Made by a program: the position numbers and the translations under genes. The notes beneath the pieces were generated by a model, which saw nothing but the letters and a program-made list of their open reading frames with translations, searched no databases and had not been told where the DNA came from. Below, piece after piece: positions 1 to 7,423 of a stretch of 10,969 nt of DNA. The number at the start of each line of letters is the position of its first letter. Within the stretch, counting starts at the first letter, position 1. The DNA is from Acidobacteriota bacterium (GTDB taxonomy: Bacteria; Acidobacteriota; Vicinamibacteria; Vicinamibacterales; SCN-69-37), in NCBI GenBank assembly GCA_021824055.1, contig JAKALV010000094.1, positions 1 through 10,969 of the forward strand, read 5' to 3'.

Positions 1-1449
1 GGCGACGGCATTCACGAATCCCAGCAGTTCCGGCACCGACCGGAAACTCTGCTGGATGGCCCGCCGCACGCGCACGCCGGGCCGGAGCGCGCCGATGAAC
101 TCGGCCGCCTGATCCATCAGCGTCACCTCCGCGTGGCGGAATCGATAGATCGACTGTTTGCGATCGCCGACGATGAAGATCGAGGGTTGGGTGTCCTCGG
201 CGCCTTCTCCCTCGGCCCACGCCTGCGTGAGCAGCGTGATCAGGTCCCACTGCGCCTGGCTCGTGTCCTGAAATTCATCAACGAGCAGGTGGTGATAGCG
301 CGACTGCAGCTTCAGGCGGCTGCGCGCAAACTCCTCCTGGCGCCGGAGCAACTGCACCGCGCGATCGAGCATGGCGGGAAAGTCCAGCACGGAGTGCTCC
401 GCCATGAGCCGGTCGAACTGGACCACGGCCTCCTCGAGCACGCGCAGCAGTCCGCGCGCGAGCACGGCGTTGATGGCCTGTGCCAGCTGATCGAGCGCGG
501 CGGCGACATCGGGCGCGAGCGACGCCATCACCCCCGCGTGCGACGTCTTGTCGGCGCCGCTGGCGAAGCGCTTCGACACATCGTCGGCCAACCGCTTGCG
601 GGGCTCGCCCGCCTTGGTCAGGAAATACCATTCGAGCGCGCGTTGCAGGCGCCGCACCTCCGAGGCCTCGCCGGCGTCAAAGGTCCCGCGCGCGACCGCC
701 GAGAGATCCGCGGCGAGCCGCATGAACCGTGGCGACGTCCGCGGCCCGCGGTCGATCAGGGCCCGGCGATCCGGATCCCGCTGCAGCAACGCGCGTATGC
801 GATCGACGAAGATCGCGCACGCCGTGGCGACATCGGCCGTGCCGCCGCGGCGTCCCACGAACTCCCTCACCGCCGACAGCGCGACATGCCGCGCGTCGAG
901 CAGGCGGTCCAGCGCGCCGCGCAGCTGATTGGTGCTCTTGAACGCCATCAGGAGGCGCACGGGCTCGTCGTGGATCAACGTCTCGCGGCAGGCGCGCAGC
1001 GTCAGCTCGAGCGCCTCGGCGCGGAACCGCGGCACTTCGGTTTCGTCGGCGATCTCGAACGCGGGATCGACGTCGGCTTCGAGCGGGAATTCCCTGAGCA
1101 AGCCGAAGCAGAACGCATCGATGGTCGAAATGTTGATCTCGGCCACGCGATCCTTGAGCGCGCGCCAGCGCTCCCGCATCGCCGGGCTCGTCAACTGACG
1201 CTCGCGCATGGTGGTGAGCACGCGATCGCGCATCTCGGCCGCGGCCTTCCGGGTGAACGTGATCGCGAGGATGTTGCGTGGATCCACGCCCGCTTCGATC
1301 AGGTTCACATAGCGGTCGACCAGGACCTTCGTCTTCCCCGTGCCGGCCGAGGCTTCGAGCACGACATGGTTGGCCGGATCGGACGCGAAGTCGCGCTCGT
1401 GCTGGTCCATCGCTGACGGCGGCAGGTCGTCAAACAGGTTCGGCTGCAT
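1..1449 (-). CDS. addA: AddA-type UvrD-family helicase-nuclease, N-terminal 483 residues (cut by left window edge)
   Basis: This is the helicase subunit of an AddAB double-strand-break resection enzyme, which unwinds and degrades DNA ends before RecA loading in the cytoplasm. Reading the minus strand gives an uninterrupted frame with superfamily 1A motifs in order: Walker A ASAGTGKT (residues 33-40), motif Ia TFTRKAAAEM (64-73), TIDAFC (about 110-115), Walker B LLVDEFQDTS (388-397), motif III VGDRKQSIYRFR (427-438) and SFRS of motif IV (468-471). The rest of the helicase and any C-terminal nuclease domain lie beyond position 1. I chose the ATG at 1447-1449, which has GGGG about nine bases upstream and overlaps the end of addB by 20 bp. 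An in-frame ATG at 1456-1458 is possible but has no spaced ribosome binding site. The motifs and the addB neighbour favour AddA over plain UvrD/PcrA. Confidence 0.93.
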   Translation of the reverse strand, partial: MQPNLFDDLPPSAMDQHERDFASDPANHVVLEASAGTGKTKVLVDRYVNLIEAGVDPRNILAITFTRKAAAEMRDRVLTTMRERQLTSPAMRERWRALKDRVAEINISTIDAFCFGLLREFPLEADVDPAFEIADETEVPRFRAEALELTLRACRETLIHDEPVRLLMAFKSTNQLRGALDRLLDARHVALSAVREFVGRRGGTADVATACAIFVDRIRALLQRDPDRRALIDRGPRTSPRFMRLAADLSAVARGTFDAGEASEVRRLQRALEWYFLTKAGEPRKRLADDVSKRFASGADKTSHAGVMASLAPDVAAALDQLAQAINAVLARGLLRVLEEAVVQFDRLMAEHSVLDFPAMLDRAVQLLRRQEEFARSRLKLQSRYHHLLVDEFQDTSQAQWDLITLLTQAWAEGEGAEDTQPSIFIVGDRKQSIYRFRHAEVTLMDQAAEFIGALRPGVRVRRAIQQSFRSVPELLGFVNAVA

Positions 1450-4441
1450 CGTCCTCATCCCCGTCGACCGTTTCCTTGCGGCACACCAGCGCAAACGCGC
1501 ACCACTCGCAGAGGCCCGCGCTTTGCGGCTTGGGCGGGAACCGGCCCGCCTCAATGGTCGTGACATGCGCGGCAAACTCCTGCGCGCCGGCGTCAATGGC
1601 CTCTTGCACCGATGTCCCCTTGCCGGCCACCGGCGACACGGGCGCGCTGTCGTCACCGAACGACACGTAGTCGGCCGCGGACACGGCGTGCGCCCGGCCG
1701 TCGGCGGCCTGGAGCTGCTGCTGCGCGACGTAGCCATACACCTTCAGCTGCACGGCGCCGGTGCGCGGCGGCCGCGACAGCTTGTAGTCGATCAGCCGCA
1801 GCGTGCCGTCTTCGAATTCGTCGATGCGGTCCGCGACGCCGCGAATGGCAATGGCCTTCGGCGGCGCGAAGCCGGCTGGAAAGCTGTACGTGCCGCTGAC
1901 CTGATGCTCCATCCAGCGGCGCCGCACGGCCCGACCGTCGTCGGCTTCGAGCAGGAACACGCGCTCCGCCGCGCCGCGCATCACGATCGAACCGAGCAGG
2001 CGCGCGGTCTCGAGGACGCGATCCGCCTCCGGCAGCGCCGCGAGGGCCTCGCGCGCCAGCGCTTCGAACTGGGCCACGGCATCGGGCAGCGTGGCCATCG
2101 AAATCGCTCCGCGGCCGGCCGCGTCCCAATCGCGATAGAACCGCTCGAACAGCCGATGCAGCAGGGTGCCGCGCTCACGGGGCGTCAGCGCCGACTCTTC
2201 CTCGACGTCTTCGTCCAGCCGCAGCACGGCGCCCGCGAAATATTTGAAGGGACACTCCACGAACCGGTCCAGGCTCGACACGCGGTACTCACGCGGCGGC
2301 TGCGCGCCCACGTCGCCGCGATAGGCCGGCGACGTCAGGTCCGGGCGCATCTGCCGCAACGCGAGCCACGCCGCCGGCACCGTGGCGACACCCACGCGTG
2401 ACACCGGCGCGAGCGCCAGACGCTCGTCCGCAAAGATCCGCACGTCGCGGACGGCCCGCACCTGGCGTGGCAGTATCCGCGCTTCGTCGGTGAGCGGAGT
2501 GGCCGCCACCACCGCGTCGCCCTCCAATTGAAACGCGCTGAGGCTCAGCGTCAGCCGCGGCAACCGCACGAGATCACGAAATGCCGCCTGCTCGGCGCGC
2601 AGGTGATCATCTTCGCCCGGCCATCCCAGTTCCTTCAGCAGGCTGCTCGTGTAGAAGATGCTGCGCCGCTGACGCTCGGGCCACTCGGCGTCAACCAGGC
2701 CGACAACATGCACGTGATCGAAGTCGCCGAAGCGCGCGGCCACCGCGTCCACCAGATGCACGCCCGTGCTCCCGCGTCGCGGCGTGAAGGTCTGGCGTTC
2801 GATCCAGTGATGAATCGTGGCCGACAGCGCGTCGGGATCCCGAGGCGCGTCGTCGTAGCGGCGATACGCCTCGGCGAGGCGGTCGAGCGATGTCAGCACG
2901 GCGCTCCGCGCGCGCAGATGGCGATCGCGATCCGCCGCGGGCGGGCGGCGCTCGAACCGGCGCAGGCAGGACGATACCGCCTCAATCTCGGCGCTGGCCG
3001 CCGCCGATTCGCGAAATGGCGCGAGCCGCCGCGCGAGATCCGCGGCCGCGCGCGCGGCGCCGAGCACCCGCGCGTCCGCCACCGGATCGGGATGGCGCGC
3101 GGCCGCCAAGAGCGACGGCACCACGTCCGCGTACCCGGACGGCGACGACGTGACGCGGCCTTCGATCAGCAGCCGATCGAGCCGGGCGATGTCCACCACG
3201 GTCACCGGCTCGTCGTCCTGCGCGAAATGCAGGAGCGGCGAACGCAGCAGCGCCAGGACGCTGTCGCGAGTCCCGCCCGTCCGCGCCACGACCAGCGTCA
3301 GATCCAGCAGCGCGGCCCAGGGCTCGGCCGACAGCGGCAGGGTGTCGAATGCCTGATACGGCACGCCGGCTTCTCCGAGCACCTGCTGCGCCAGATAGAG
3401 ATACGGCAACGGCCGCTGAAACACGATGGCCGTCTTCGAAAGCGGCGCGCGGTCGCCGCCGGCCGCGCGCGCGCGGATGACGCGTGCCACCTCGCGCACC
3501 TCTTCTTCGCGGTCGCGATAGTCGGTCGCGAAGCGGTCGTCCTTGGCCGGCGGTGCCGGCCCGTCATCGGGCATGAGCAGCGACGGCAGCGCGCGCGCCC
3601 CGGTGACGCGCGTGTCTTCGAGACCGGGCACCTCGCGGTCAATCCGCTCGCGAAACCCCGCATCGTGCGTGTCGTCGGTGACCACCACGTCGAGCCGACA
3701 GAGCGCCGGCAGACGCCCGAGCAAATCGAAATCCGCCGGCCACAGGCCGCGGGGATCGGACGGATGATCCGCCACGGCCACCAGCAGATGCTCGACGGTC
3801 CAGCTGCGCGGGTTGGCCAGCACGCGCTCGCGCAGCACGTGTTCGTCGATGGCGCCGGCCTGCGGCAGCAGGGTGCGTTCGTACTCGTCGAACACGCGCG
3901 TCAGGAACGCCGTCTGACGCATCAACGCGTGCGAGCCGCGGTCGTCCTCACGATCCGCGCCCGCCAGCTCGTCGGCCAGCACGTCCGCGAACCGCGCCAC
4001 GGTCCGTCCGCGGCGCCGCAGTTCATCGTAGAAATCCAGCATCGCCGCCAAAAGACCGGGACGGATTTCGAACGGGGGCGGCGCCTCCACGGCCGCGGCC
4101 TTCGCCGCGCGGCCGAACAGCACTTCGCGCTCGATGCGGCCGATCAGGGCGGGCGCGTCGGGCAACGCGGCCGCGAGATCCGCCAGCCAATCGTCGCGCG
4201 TCAGCATTGCGGGCAGCACCACGGCCGCGCCGGACGCGGCGAGCGCGGCGTCTTCAATGCCGCGCCGCAGCAATTCGATCGCGGCCCGGCTGGGCAGAAT
4301 CAGCGCCCGTCGGCGAATGTCCGCGGGGGTGCCGTCGATGGCCGCCGCGATCAACGTCTCGCGAAACGCGGCGAGATCGGGCGCGCGAACGAGGCGGCGC
4401 CGCTGCGGCACGCGCGCGCCGGACGATGGCACGCGAGGCAT
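1430..4441 (-). CDS. addB: AddB-type PD-(D/E)XK nuclease with iron-sulfur staple
   Basis: This 1003-residue protein is the probable partner of the adjacent AddA. The N-terminal half is a helicase-like fold without a recognisable Walker A motif (ALILPSRAA near residue 45 stands where it would be), so it is probably not an active ATPase. The C-terminal nuclease domain starts near SSLDRFVEC (Cys730), followed by RGTLLHRLF, GVADRID (Asp871) and the catalytic IDYK (Asp885, Lys887). Three cysteines near the end (978, 981, 987) plus Cys730 match the four-cysteine Fe-S staple of AddB/Dna2-type nucleases. The frame stays open upstream to an ATG ending at 4840, but that would overlap the upstream gene by about 400 bp. 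The ATG at 4439-4441, two bases after that gene's stop, is the better start and implies coupled translation. The overlap with addA completes the operon. Confidence 0.9.
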   Translation of the reverse strand: MPRVPSSGARVPQRRRLVRAPDLAAFRETLIAAAIDGTPADIRRRALILPSRAAIELLRRGIEDAALAASGAAVVLPAMLTRDDWLADLAAALPDAPALIGRIEREVLFGRAAKAAAVEAPPPFEIRPGLLAAMLDFYDELRRRGRTVARFADVLADELAGADREDDRGSHALMRQTAFLTRVFDEYERTLLPQAGAIDEHVLRERVLANPRSWTVEHLLVAVADHPSDPRGLWPADFDLLGRLPALCRLDVVVTDDTHDAGFRERIDREVPGLEDTRVTGARALPSLLMPDDGPAPPAKDDRFATDYRDREEEVREVARVIRARAAGGDRAPLSKTAIVFQRPLPYLYLAQQVLGEAGVPYQAFDTLPLSAEPWAALLDLTLVVARTGGTRDSVLALLRSPLLHFAQDDEPVTVVDIARLDRLLIEGRVTSSPSGYADVVPSLLAAARHPDPVADARVLGAARAAADLARRLAPFRESAAASAEIEAVSSCLRRFERRPPAADRDRHLRARSAVLTSLDRLAEAYRRYDDAPRDPDALSATIHHWIERQTFTPRRGSTGVHLVDAVAARFGDFDHVHVVGLVDAEWPERQRRSIFYTSSLLKELGWPGEDDHLRAEQAAFRDLVRLPRLTLSLSAFQLEGDAVVAATPLTDEARILPRQVRAVRDVRIFADERLALAPVSRVGVATVPAAWLALRQMRPDLTSPAYRGDVGAQPPREYRVSSLDRFVECPFKYFAGAVLRLDEDVEEESALTPRERGTLLHRLFERFYRDWDAAGRGAISMATLPDAVAQFEALAREALAALPEADRVLETARLLGSIVMRGAAERVFLLEADDGRAVRRRWMEHQVSGTYSFPAGFAPPKAIAIRGVADRIDEFEDGTLRLIDYKLSRPPRTGAVQLKVYGYVAQQQLQAADGRAHAVSAADYVSFGDDSAPVSPVAGKGTSVQEAIDAGAQEFAAHVTTIEAGRFPPKPQSAGLCEWCAFALVCRKETVDGDEDDAAEPV

Positions 4442-4443
4442 GG

Positions 4444-5829
4444 TCAGCGGATCGCCTTGGGCGGCTGCATCGCCGCCGCGAGCGCCGCCTTGGCCTGCAC
4501 CAGCCGCTCGCGCGCGTCCGCGGCCGCCGCCGACGCCTCGCGCGCGAGCGACAGTCGCTCTGCTTCGACCGCCCGATGCCGGGTGCGCACCGCGATGTCC
4601 GCCTGCTCGATCGCCAGGCCCAGCAGCGAGTGCGCGACCAACATGCCTTCGGGCACGACCACGGTGGCAAAGTTCGAAACCACATCGGCAGTTTGCCGCT
4701 CGGCCGTGACAAGCGTGGTCACAGGCGGGCCGCTCATCTGCTCGATCTCGGTCAGCGTCGCGCTCAGGCCGTCCAGCGTGCTGATCGCGCCGGCGGTGTC
4801 GCGTGCATAGGCCACGAGGCCGTCGCGTGTCGACTCCCAATGATCGAGCACGAGGCGCTGTTGGGCCGCGGCATCGTGCGCGCGATCCAGCTCTTCAAAC
4901 AGCGCGGCCACGTCGTCCGGGCGCTGGAGCCCCAGCTGCCGATCCGTGCTCCTCACACGCCCGCGCAGCGCCTCGATGGCGAGGACGTCGCCCCGGTCGA
5001 CGGCTTCCGCGGCCAGGCGGCGGACATCCCGATCCAGCCGGCGATACGCGCTCTCCACGCGGATCGTCGCCGACAGCGCGCGATCGATCGCCTCGCGCAG
5101 CGAGATCGTGCCCGGGTCGTCGGCGGGCAACGCGGCAGCCGCCGACCGGGCGCGCCGCAGCAGCGACGTTCGGGCCTCGTCGGCATCCGCGGCGGACGCC
5201 GCCTGCAAGGCAAGTTCGATCGACTCTCGCGACGTCGGCGCCGGGCGCAGCCGGACGGGCGCCGACGGCATGAACTCGGTGCTCAGGTTGATCGAGAACC
5301 GCGACTCGCCGGCGGCTACGCGCAGATCGATGATCGCCGAATCGAACAGCTGCAGCAGCTGCTGCACTTCCTTGGCGCGATAGCCGTGGCTCTCGCCGGC
5401 CCAGTCAATGAGTTGCTGCCGCGCGCTTTCGGCCGTCGCCAACCGGTCCTTGGCGTTGGGTTGCGCCTCAATGGACGCCAGTTGCGCCGCCAGTCGGTCG
5501 CGCAGCGCCGCGTACTCAGTCTCTCCACGCGACGCCGCGAACTGCGCCGCACGGACGGCCTCGGCGTAGCGCTCCGTCTTTACCATGTCGACGCGCGACA
5601 CCGGCAGCGACACGAACTCGTAGGTGGTGCGCGCGCCCTCGCCGATGGGCACCGTCAGCACGAGCCGATCGCCCACGCGCGCGTATTCGCCCCAGCACGC
5701 CAGGGCCGCGCCGCTCTTGAGAAACACGCGGAAGATCGGCGTTGACGTGGCGGCCTGAGCGGCGCGCGACACGCCCGACGCCACGGTGACGAACACGAGC
5801 ACCGCGCAGGCTATTCGTCGGCACGTCAT
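4444..5829 (-). CDS. Exported helical protein of unknown function, upstream of addB
   Basis: I do not recognise this 461-residue protein. It begins with a plausible signal peptide: basic MTCRR, a hydrophobic stretch at residues 6-19 and an AAQA-like cleavage region around 23-27. A lipobox is not evident. Residues 32-83 look beta-rich (FLKSGAALACWGEY, GDRLVLTVPIG, FVSLPVSRVD). Most of the remainder is rich in Ala, Glu, Arg and Leu with heptad-like spacing, which suggests long helices or coiled coil and a periplasmic structural or scaffold role. The ATG at 5827-5829 has only a weak upstream AGG. Its stop lies two bases before addB, so the genes are probably co-transcribed, although an exported protein has no obvious role in DNA-end repair. 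The coding frame is convincing; the function is unknown. Confidence 0.82.
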   Translation of the reverse strand: MTCRRIACAVLVFVTVASGVSRAAQAATSTPIFRVFLKSGAALACWGEYARVGDRLVLTVPIGEGARTTYEFVSLPVSRVDMVKTERYAEAVRAAQFAASRGETEYAALRDRLAAQLASIEAQPNAKDRLATAESARQQLIDWAGESHGYRAKEVQQLLQLFDSAIIDLRVAAGESRFSINLSTEFMPSAPVRLRPAPTSRESIELALQAASAADADEARTSLLRRARSAAAALPADDPGTISLREAIDRALSATIRVESAYRRLDRDVRRLAAEAVDRGDVLAIEALRGRVRSTDRQLGLQRPDDVAALFEELDRAHDAAAQQRLVLDHWESTRDGLVAYARDTAGAISTLDGLSATLTEIEQMSGPPVTTLVTAERQTADVVSNFATVVVPEGMLVAHSLLGLAIEQADIAVRTRHRAVEAERLSLAREASAAAADARERLVQAKAALAAAMQPPKAIR

Positions 5830-5893
5830 GACGACCTATTCTGAGGCAAAACGACGCTGGAAAGCGCGATTTGGCCGGCGGCGCGAACGCGCG

Positions 5894-5937
5894 TGTGGAA
5901 ATCCTGTGGACGCGCTGCGGATCCGTTGTGGATCAGC
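5894..5937. repeat. Four tandem TGTGGA-type 11-mers in 11-bp register
   Basis: Four consecutive 11-bp units start at 5894, 5905, 5916 and 5927: TGTGGAAATCC, TGTGGACGCGC, TGCGGATCCGT and TGTGGATCAGC. The core TG(T/C)GGA is kept and the tails vary. The spacing places every core on roughly the same face of the helix. The last unit matches the DnaA-box complement TGTGGATAA at 8 of 9 positions; the others match at 6 to 7. The array lies in the control region between two divergent genes. An operator array or DnaA-type binding sites are both possible; the repeat itself is plainly visible. Confidence 0.7.
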
Positions 5938-5970
5938 GCGGCCGCGAAAACTTTTTTTGCGAATTTCGCG
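5937..5970. promoter_or_regulatory. Palindromes flanking a T7 tract in the divergent control region
   Basis: Directly after the 11-mer array comes the perfect palindrome CGCGGCCGCG (5937-5946). It overlaps an inverted repeat CGCGAAA (5943-5949) / TTTCGCG (5964-5970), which encloses seven consecutive T residues at 5952-5958. A second perfect dyad, GCGAA-T-TTCGC, occupies 5959-5969. The tract is AT-rich relative to its surroundings. It could be an operator, a bent or easily melted element, or a weak terminator. The sequence does not decide between these. Confidence 0.4.
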
Positions 5971-6059
5971 CCACAAATCGCGCGTGTGCTGCCAGGCGGT
6001 GCATCTTCGTACGATGTTTCGCTTGCGCGTCGCACCGGCAAAGACGACACTGATCGCGC

Positions 6060-6266
6060 GTGGAAACCGTTCGCTTCGAAGAGACCATCAACGGTCGCAA
6101 CTACGTTATTGAAGTCTCGGCGGTCGATCGCGATCGCTGGCGGGCGCAGATTCTGCGCCGCCCGGGCGCGTCGACGGCGCTGATGCCCTTCTACGGGGCC
6201 ACCGCGCTCGAAGCCGCGGCCATGCTCAGCCGATGGCTGACGCGCGCCGCAAGCGGCAACGCCTGA
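6060..6266 (+). CDS. Small conserved-looking protein of unknown function
   Basis: This is a 68-residue soluble protein starting at GTG. An in-frame TGA at 6051-6053 makes this GTG the earliest possible start, and the next in-frame ATG is 41 codons later, so GTG is needed to keep most of the protein. There is no clear Shine-Dalgarno sequence. The N-terminal half reads as alternating strands (VRFEETINGRNYVIEV, then DRWRAQILRRPG). The C-terminal half is a helix containing GATALEAAAMLSRWL, resembling small proteins with a short beta-sheet followed by one helix. No catalytic or metal motif is visible. It lies divergent from the exported-protein gene across the repeat-bearing control region. I assign no function; the codon use and the sensible fold pattern argue that it is real. 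Confidence 0.65.
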   Translation: METVRFEETINGRNYVIEVSAVDRDRWRAQILRRPGASTALMPFYGATALEAAAMLSRWLTRAASGNA

Positions 6267-6315
6267 CCGGTTGCCTAAATCCGCTCTAATTAACTAAAGA
6301 CGTTTGCCGAAAATA

Positions 6316-6327
6316 GCCCACTGGGGC
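6316..6327 (-). terminator. Weak candidate terminator after tRNA-Ala
   Basis: On the minus strand, about 12 bases past the tRNA 3' end, GCCC-CAGT-GGGC forms a 4-bp hairpin followed by TATTTT. The stem is short, so this is a tentative call. The remaining bases between 6267 and 6339 hold nothing else I can name. Confidence 0.3.
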
Positions 6328-6339
6328 GCGGGCGAAGGT

Positions 6340-6415
6340 TGGTGGACCAGACCGGGATCGAACCGGTGACCTCATGAATGCCATTCATGCGCGCTCCCAA
6401 CTGCGCTACTGGCCC
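6340..6415 (-). tRNA. tRNA-Ala (anticodon GGC)
   Basis: The minus strand folds into a complete 76-nt cloverleaf. The acceptor stem GGGCCAG pairs with CTGGTCC and includes the G3-U70 wobble pair that is the main alanine identity element. The anticodon stem CATGA/TCATG encloses the loop ATGGCAT with anticodon GGC. The T arm is ACCGG-TTCGATC-CCGGT, and the discriminator A is followed by an encoded CCA. It reads GCC and GCU codons, which suits a GC-rich, alanine-rich proteome. It stands alone, not in a tRNA cluster, and is transcribed divergently from the cold-shock gene. Confidence 0.97.
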
Positions 6416-6432
6416 ACGCGTGACGAAATGTC

Positions 6433-6438
6433 AGTATA
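6433..6438 (-). promoter_or_regulatory. Candidate -10 box for tRNA-Ala
   Basis: TATACT on the minus strand lies 17 bases upstream of the tRNA 5' end, giving a leader of roughly ten bases. No convincing -35 hexamer is present at the usual spacing. Confidence 0.45.
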
Positions 6439-6448
6439 CCGTAAGTCC

Positions 6449-6478
6449 TTGACTTGCCTCGCGCCCGACCCCTACACT
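6449..6478 (+). promoter_or_regulatory. Sigma70-type promoter of the cold-shock gene
   Basis: TTGACT (6449-6454) and TACACT (6473-6478) are separated by 18 bp, matching the consensus at 5 and 4 of 6 positions. Transcription would start near 6485 and leave a leader of about 35 nt, too short for the long structured leader of enterobacterial cspA. The -35 box overlaps a dyad AAGTC-ctt-GACTT (6443-6455). It also lies where the -10 to -35 interval of the divergent tRNA promoter would be. Confidence 0.6.
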
Positions 6479-6519
6479 GACCTCGTTCCACCTGAAAATC
6501 CGCGTCGAGGGGAGTTCGC

Positions 6520-6723
6520 ATGAACGGGACGATTGCACGTTTGTTGATTGATAAAGGGTTCGGATTTATTCGTGACGAGGCTGGCCAGGAGCACTTCTTC
6601 CATCGGTCTGCCGTTCGAGGTGCCGTTTTCGAGTTGCTTCGCGAAGGCCAGCGTGTGGAATTCACGCAGGAGGAATCGCCGAAGGGACCGCGCGCCGGGG
6701 ACGTGCGGCTGCTCGACAGCTAG
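6520..6723 (+). CDS. Cold-shock-domain RNA/DNA-binding protein, 67 aa
   Basis: This is a single cold-shock (OB-fold) domain protein, a cytoplasmic binder of single-stranded RNA or DNA that acts as a chaperone. Residues 1-17 contain the start of strand 1 and the RNP1-like motif KGFGFI (12-17). HFFHRS (25-30) is the RNP2-like motif and carries the aromatic pair FF. The C-terminal part, RVEFTQEESPKGPRAGDVRLL, matches the usual final strands, where CspA-type proteins have a conserved KGPxAxNV-like pattern. The length equals the family norm of 65-70 residues. The ATG at 6520 is preceded by a strong Shine-Dalgarno sequence GAGGGGAG (6507-6514). It is probably monocistronic between its own promoter and the hairpin at 6746. 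The exact Csp paralogue cannot be named. Confidence 0.93.
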   Translation: MNGTIARLLIDKGFGFIRDEAGQEHFFHRSAVRGAVFELLREGQRVEFTQEESPKGPRAGDVRLLDS

Positions 6724-6745
6724 GTTCAGTACCCGATTGACTCAC

Positions 6746-6786
6746 ACCGGGCGCGCGGGAACCGCCGTGCGCCCGGTTCTTCGTTT
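6746..6786 (+). terminator. Rho-independent-type terminator after the cold-shock gene
   Basis: A perfect 9-bp stem, ACCGGGCGC (6746-6754) with GCGCCCGGT (6769-6777), encloses a second perfect stem-loop GCGG-GAA-CCGC (6755-6765). The following TCTTCGTTT is only moderately U-rich. It begins 22 bp past the cold-shock stop and ends shortly before the next gene. Confidence 0.75.
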
Positions 6787-6802
6787 ATATTGACCGGCAC
6801 GG

Positions 6803-7423
6803 ATGTCGCTCTCCCGCCTTCAGCGTTTCTTCGCCCTCACCATCGTCGTCGCCATCGTGGCCGCCCTGCTCGGATTGGGCCGGATGGTCACGCGCGAGGA
6901 CCCGCTCCAGAACGCCGATGCGATCTATGTCCTCGGCGGCAGCTGGACCGAACGGTGGCTCGAAGCTTCTGACCTCTACAAGGAAGGCTACGCGCCGCTC
7001 ATTGTCATCAGCCGGGGCACGATCGAGCGCGGCGAATTCGAGCTGCAGCGGCGCGGCGTGCCGTTTCCCAGTCCGGGGGAACTCGGCCGCAATGCGATGG
7101 TGAATCATCTCGGCATTCCCGCCACGGCCGTGGAACTGCTGACCGCCGACGTGGACAACACAGCCCAGGAAGCCGAGGCCATCCGCGACATCGCGGCCGC
7201 ACGGCATTGGCATCGCCTGATCGTCATCACGGATCGCGCCACCACGCGGCGCGCGGGTTTTGCGATGCGCCGTGTGCTCGGCGCCGGCGTCGAGGTGATC
7301 ATGCGCGGACCGCGCTATGACGGCTTCTCCCCGAATGGATGGTGGAAGACGCGCCCCGGATTCCGCACGGTGTTCTACGAAGCGCCCAAGCTCCTCGCCT
7401 ACTGGGTCGGCTTGAAGGGATAG
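6803..7423 (+). CDS. YdcF/SanA-like DUF218 membrane-anchored protein
   Basis: This is a 206-residue member of the DUF218 family (YdcF, SanA, ElyC), whose members are linked to envelope integrity but mostly lack a proven reaction. One hydrophobic segment (residues 9-27) should anchor the N-terminus in the inner membrane. The Rossmann-like domain follows: ADAIYVLGG (38-46), a helix with WLEASDLYKEGYAPLIVIS (52-70), the acidic family motif DNTAQEAEAI (118-127) and VITDRATTRRA (141-151). The family usually has a Tyr-His before the final Arg-Ala of the last motif; here the equivalent positions read Ala-Thr. The start ATG has only a weak preceding GG. TATATT at 6786-6791 could be a -10 box, which would leave almost no leader. 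Its 3' end overlaps the convergent HAD gene by 25 bp. Confidence 0.85.
   Translation: MSLSRLQRFFALTIVVAIVAALLGLGRMVTREDPLQNADAIYVLGGSWTERWLEASDLYKEGYAPLIVISRGTIERGEFELQRRGVPFPSPGELGRNAMVNHLGIPATAVELLTADVDNTAQEAEAIRDIAAARHWHRLIVITDRATTRRAGFAMRRVLGAGVEVIMRGPRYDGFSPNGWWKTRPGFRTVFYEAPKLLAYWVGLKG

Noticed and set aside
133..1416. Plus-strand open frame (427 codons) opposite addA
   Set aside because: The minus strand in the matching register contains all SF1 helicase motifs; the plus frame is compositional shadow.
2528..4810. Long plus-strand open frame (760 codons) opposite addB
   Set aside because: It is antisense to a clear nuclease gene, is Arg/His-rich with no domain pattern, and arises because stop codons are rare on the opposite strand of GC-rich genes.
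4442..4840. N-terminal extension of addB to an ATG at 4840
   Set aside because: It would overlap the exported-protein gene by about 400 bp and gives an Arg-rich sequence unlike AddB; the ATG at 4441 fits the operon spacing.
5826..6050. Minus-strand 74-codon frame in the divergent control region
   Set aside because: No ribosome binding site and no protein-like pattern; it covers the repeat array and palindromes.
6372..6665. Minus-strand 97-codon frame
   Set aside because: It runs through the tRNA-Ala gene and the cold-shock promoter and gene, so it cannot be a real coding region.
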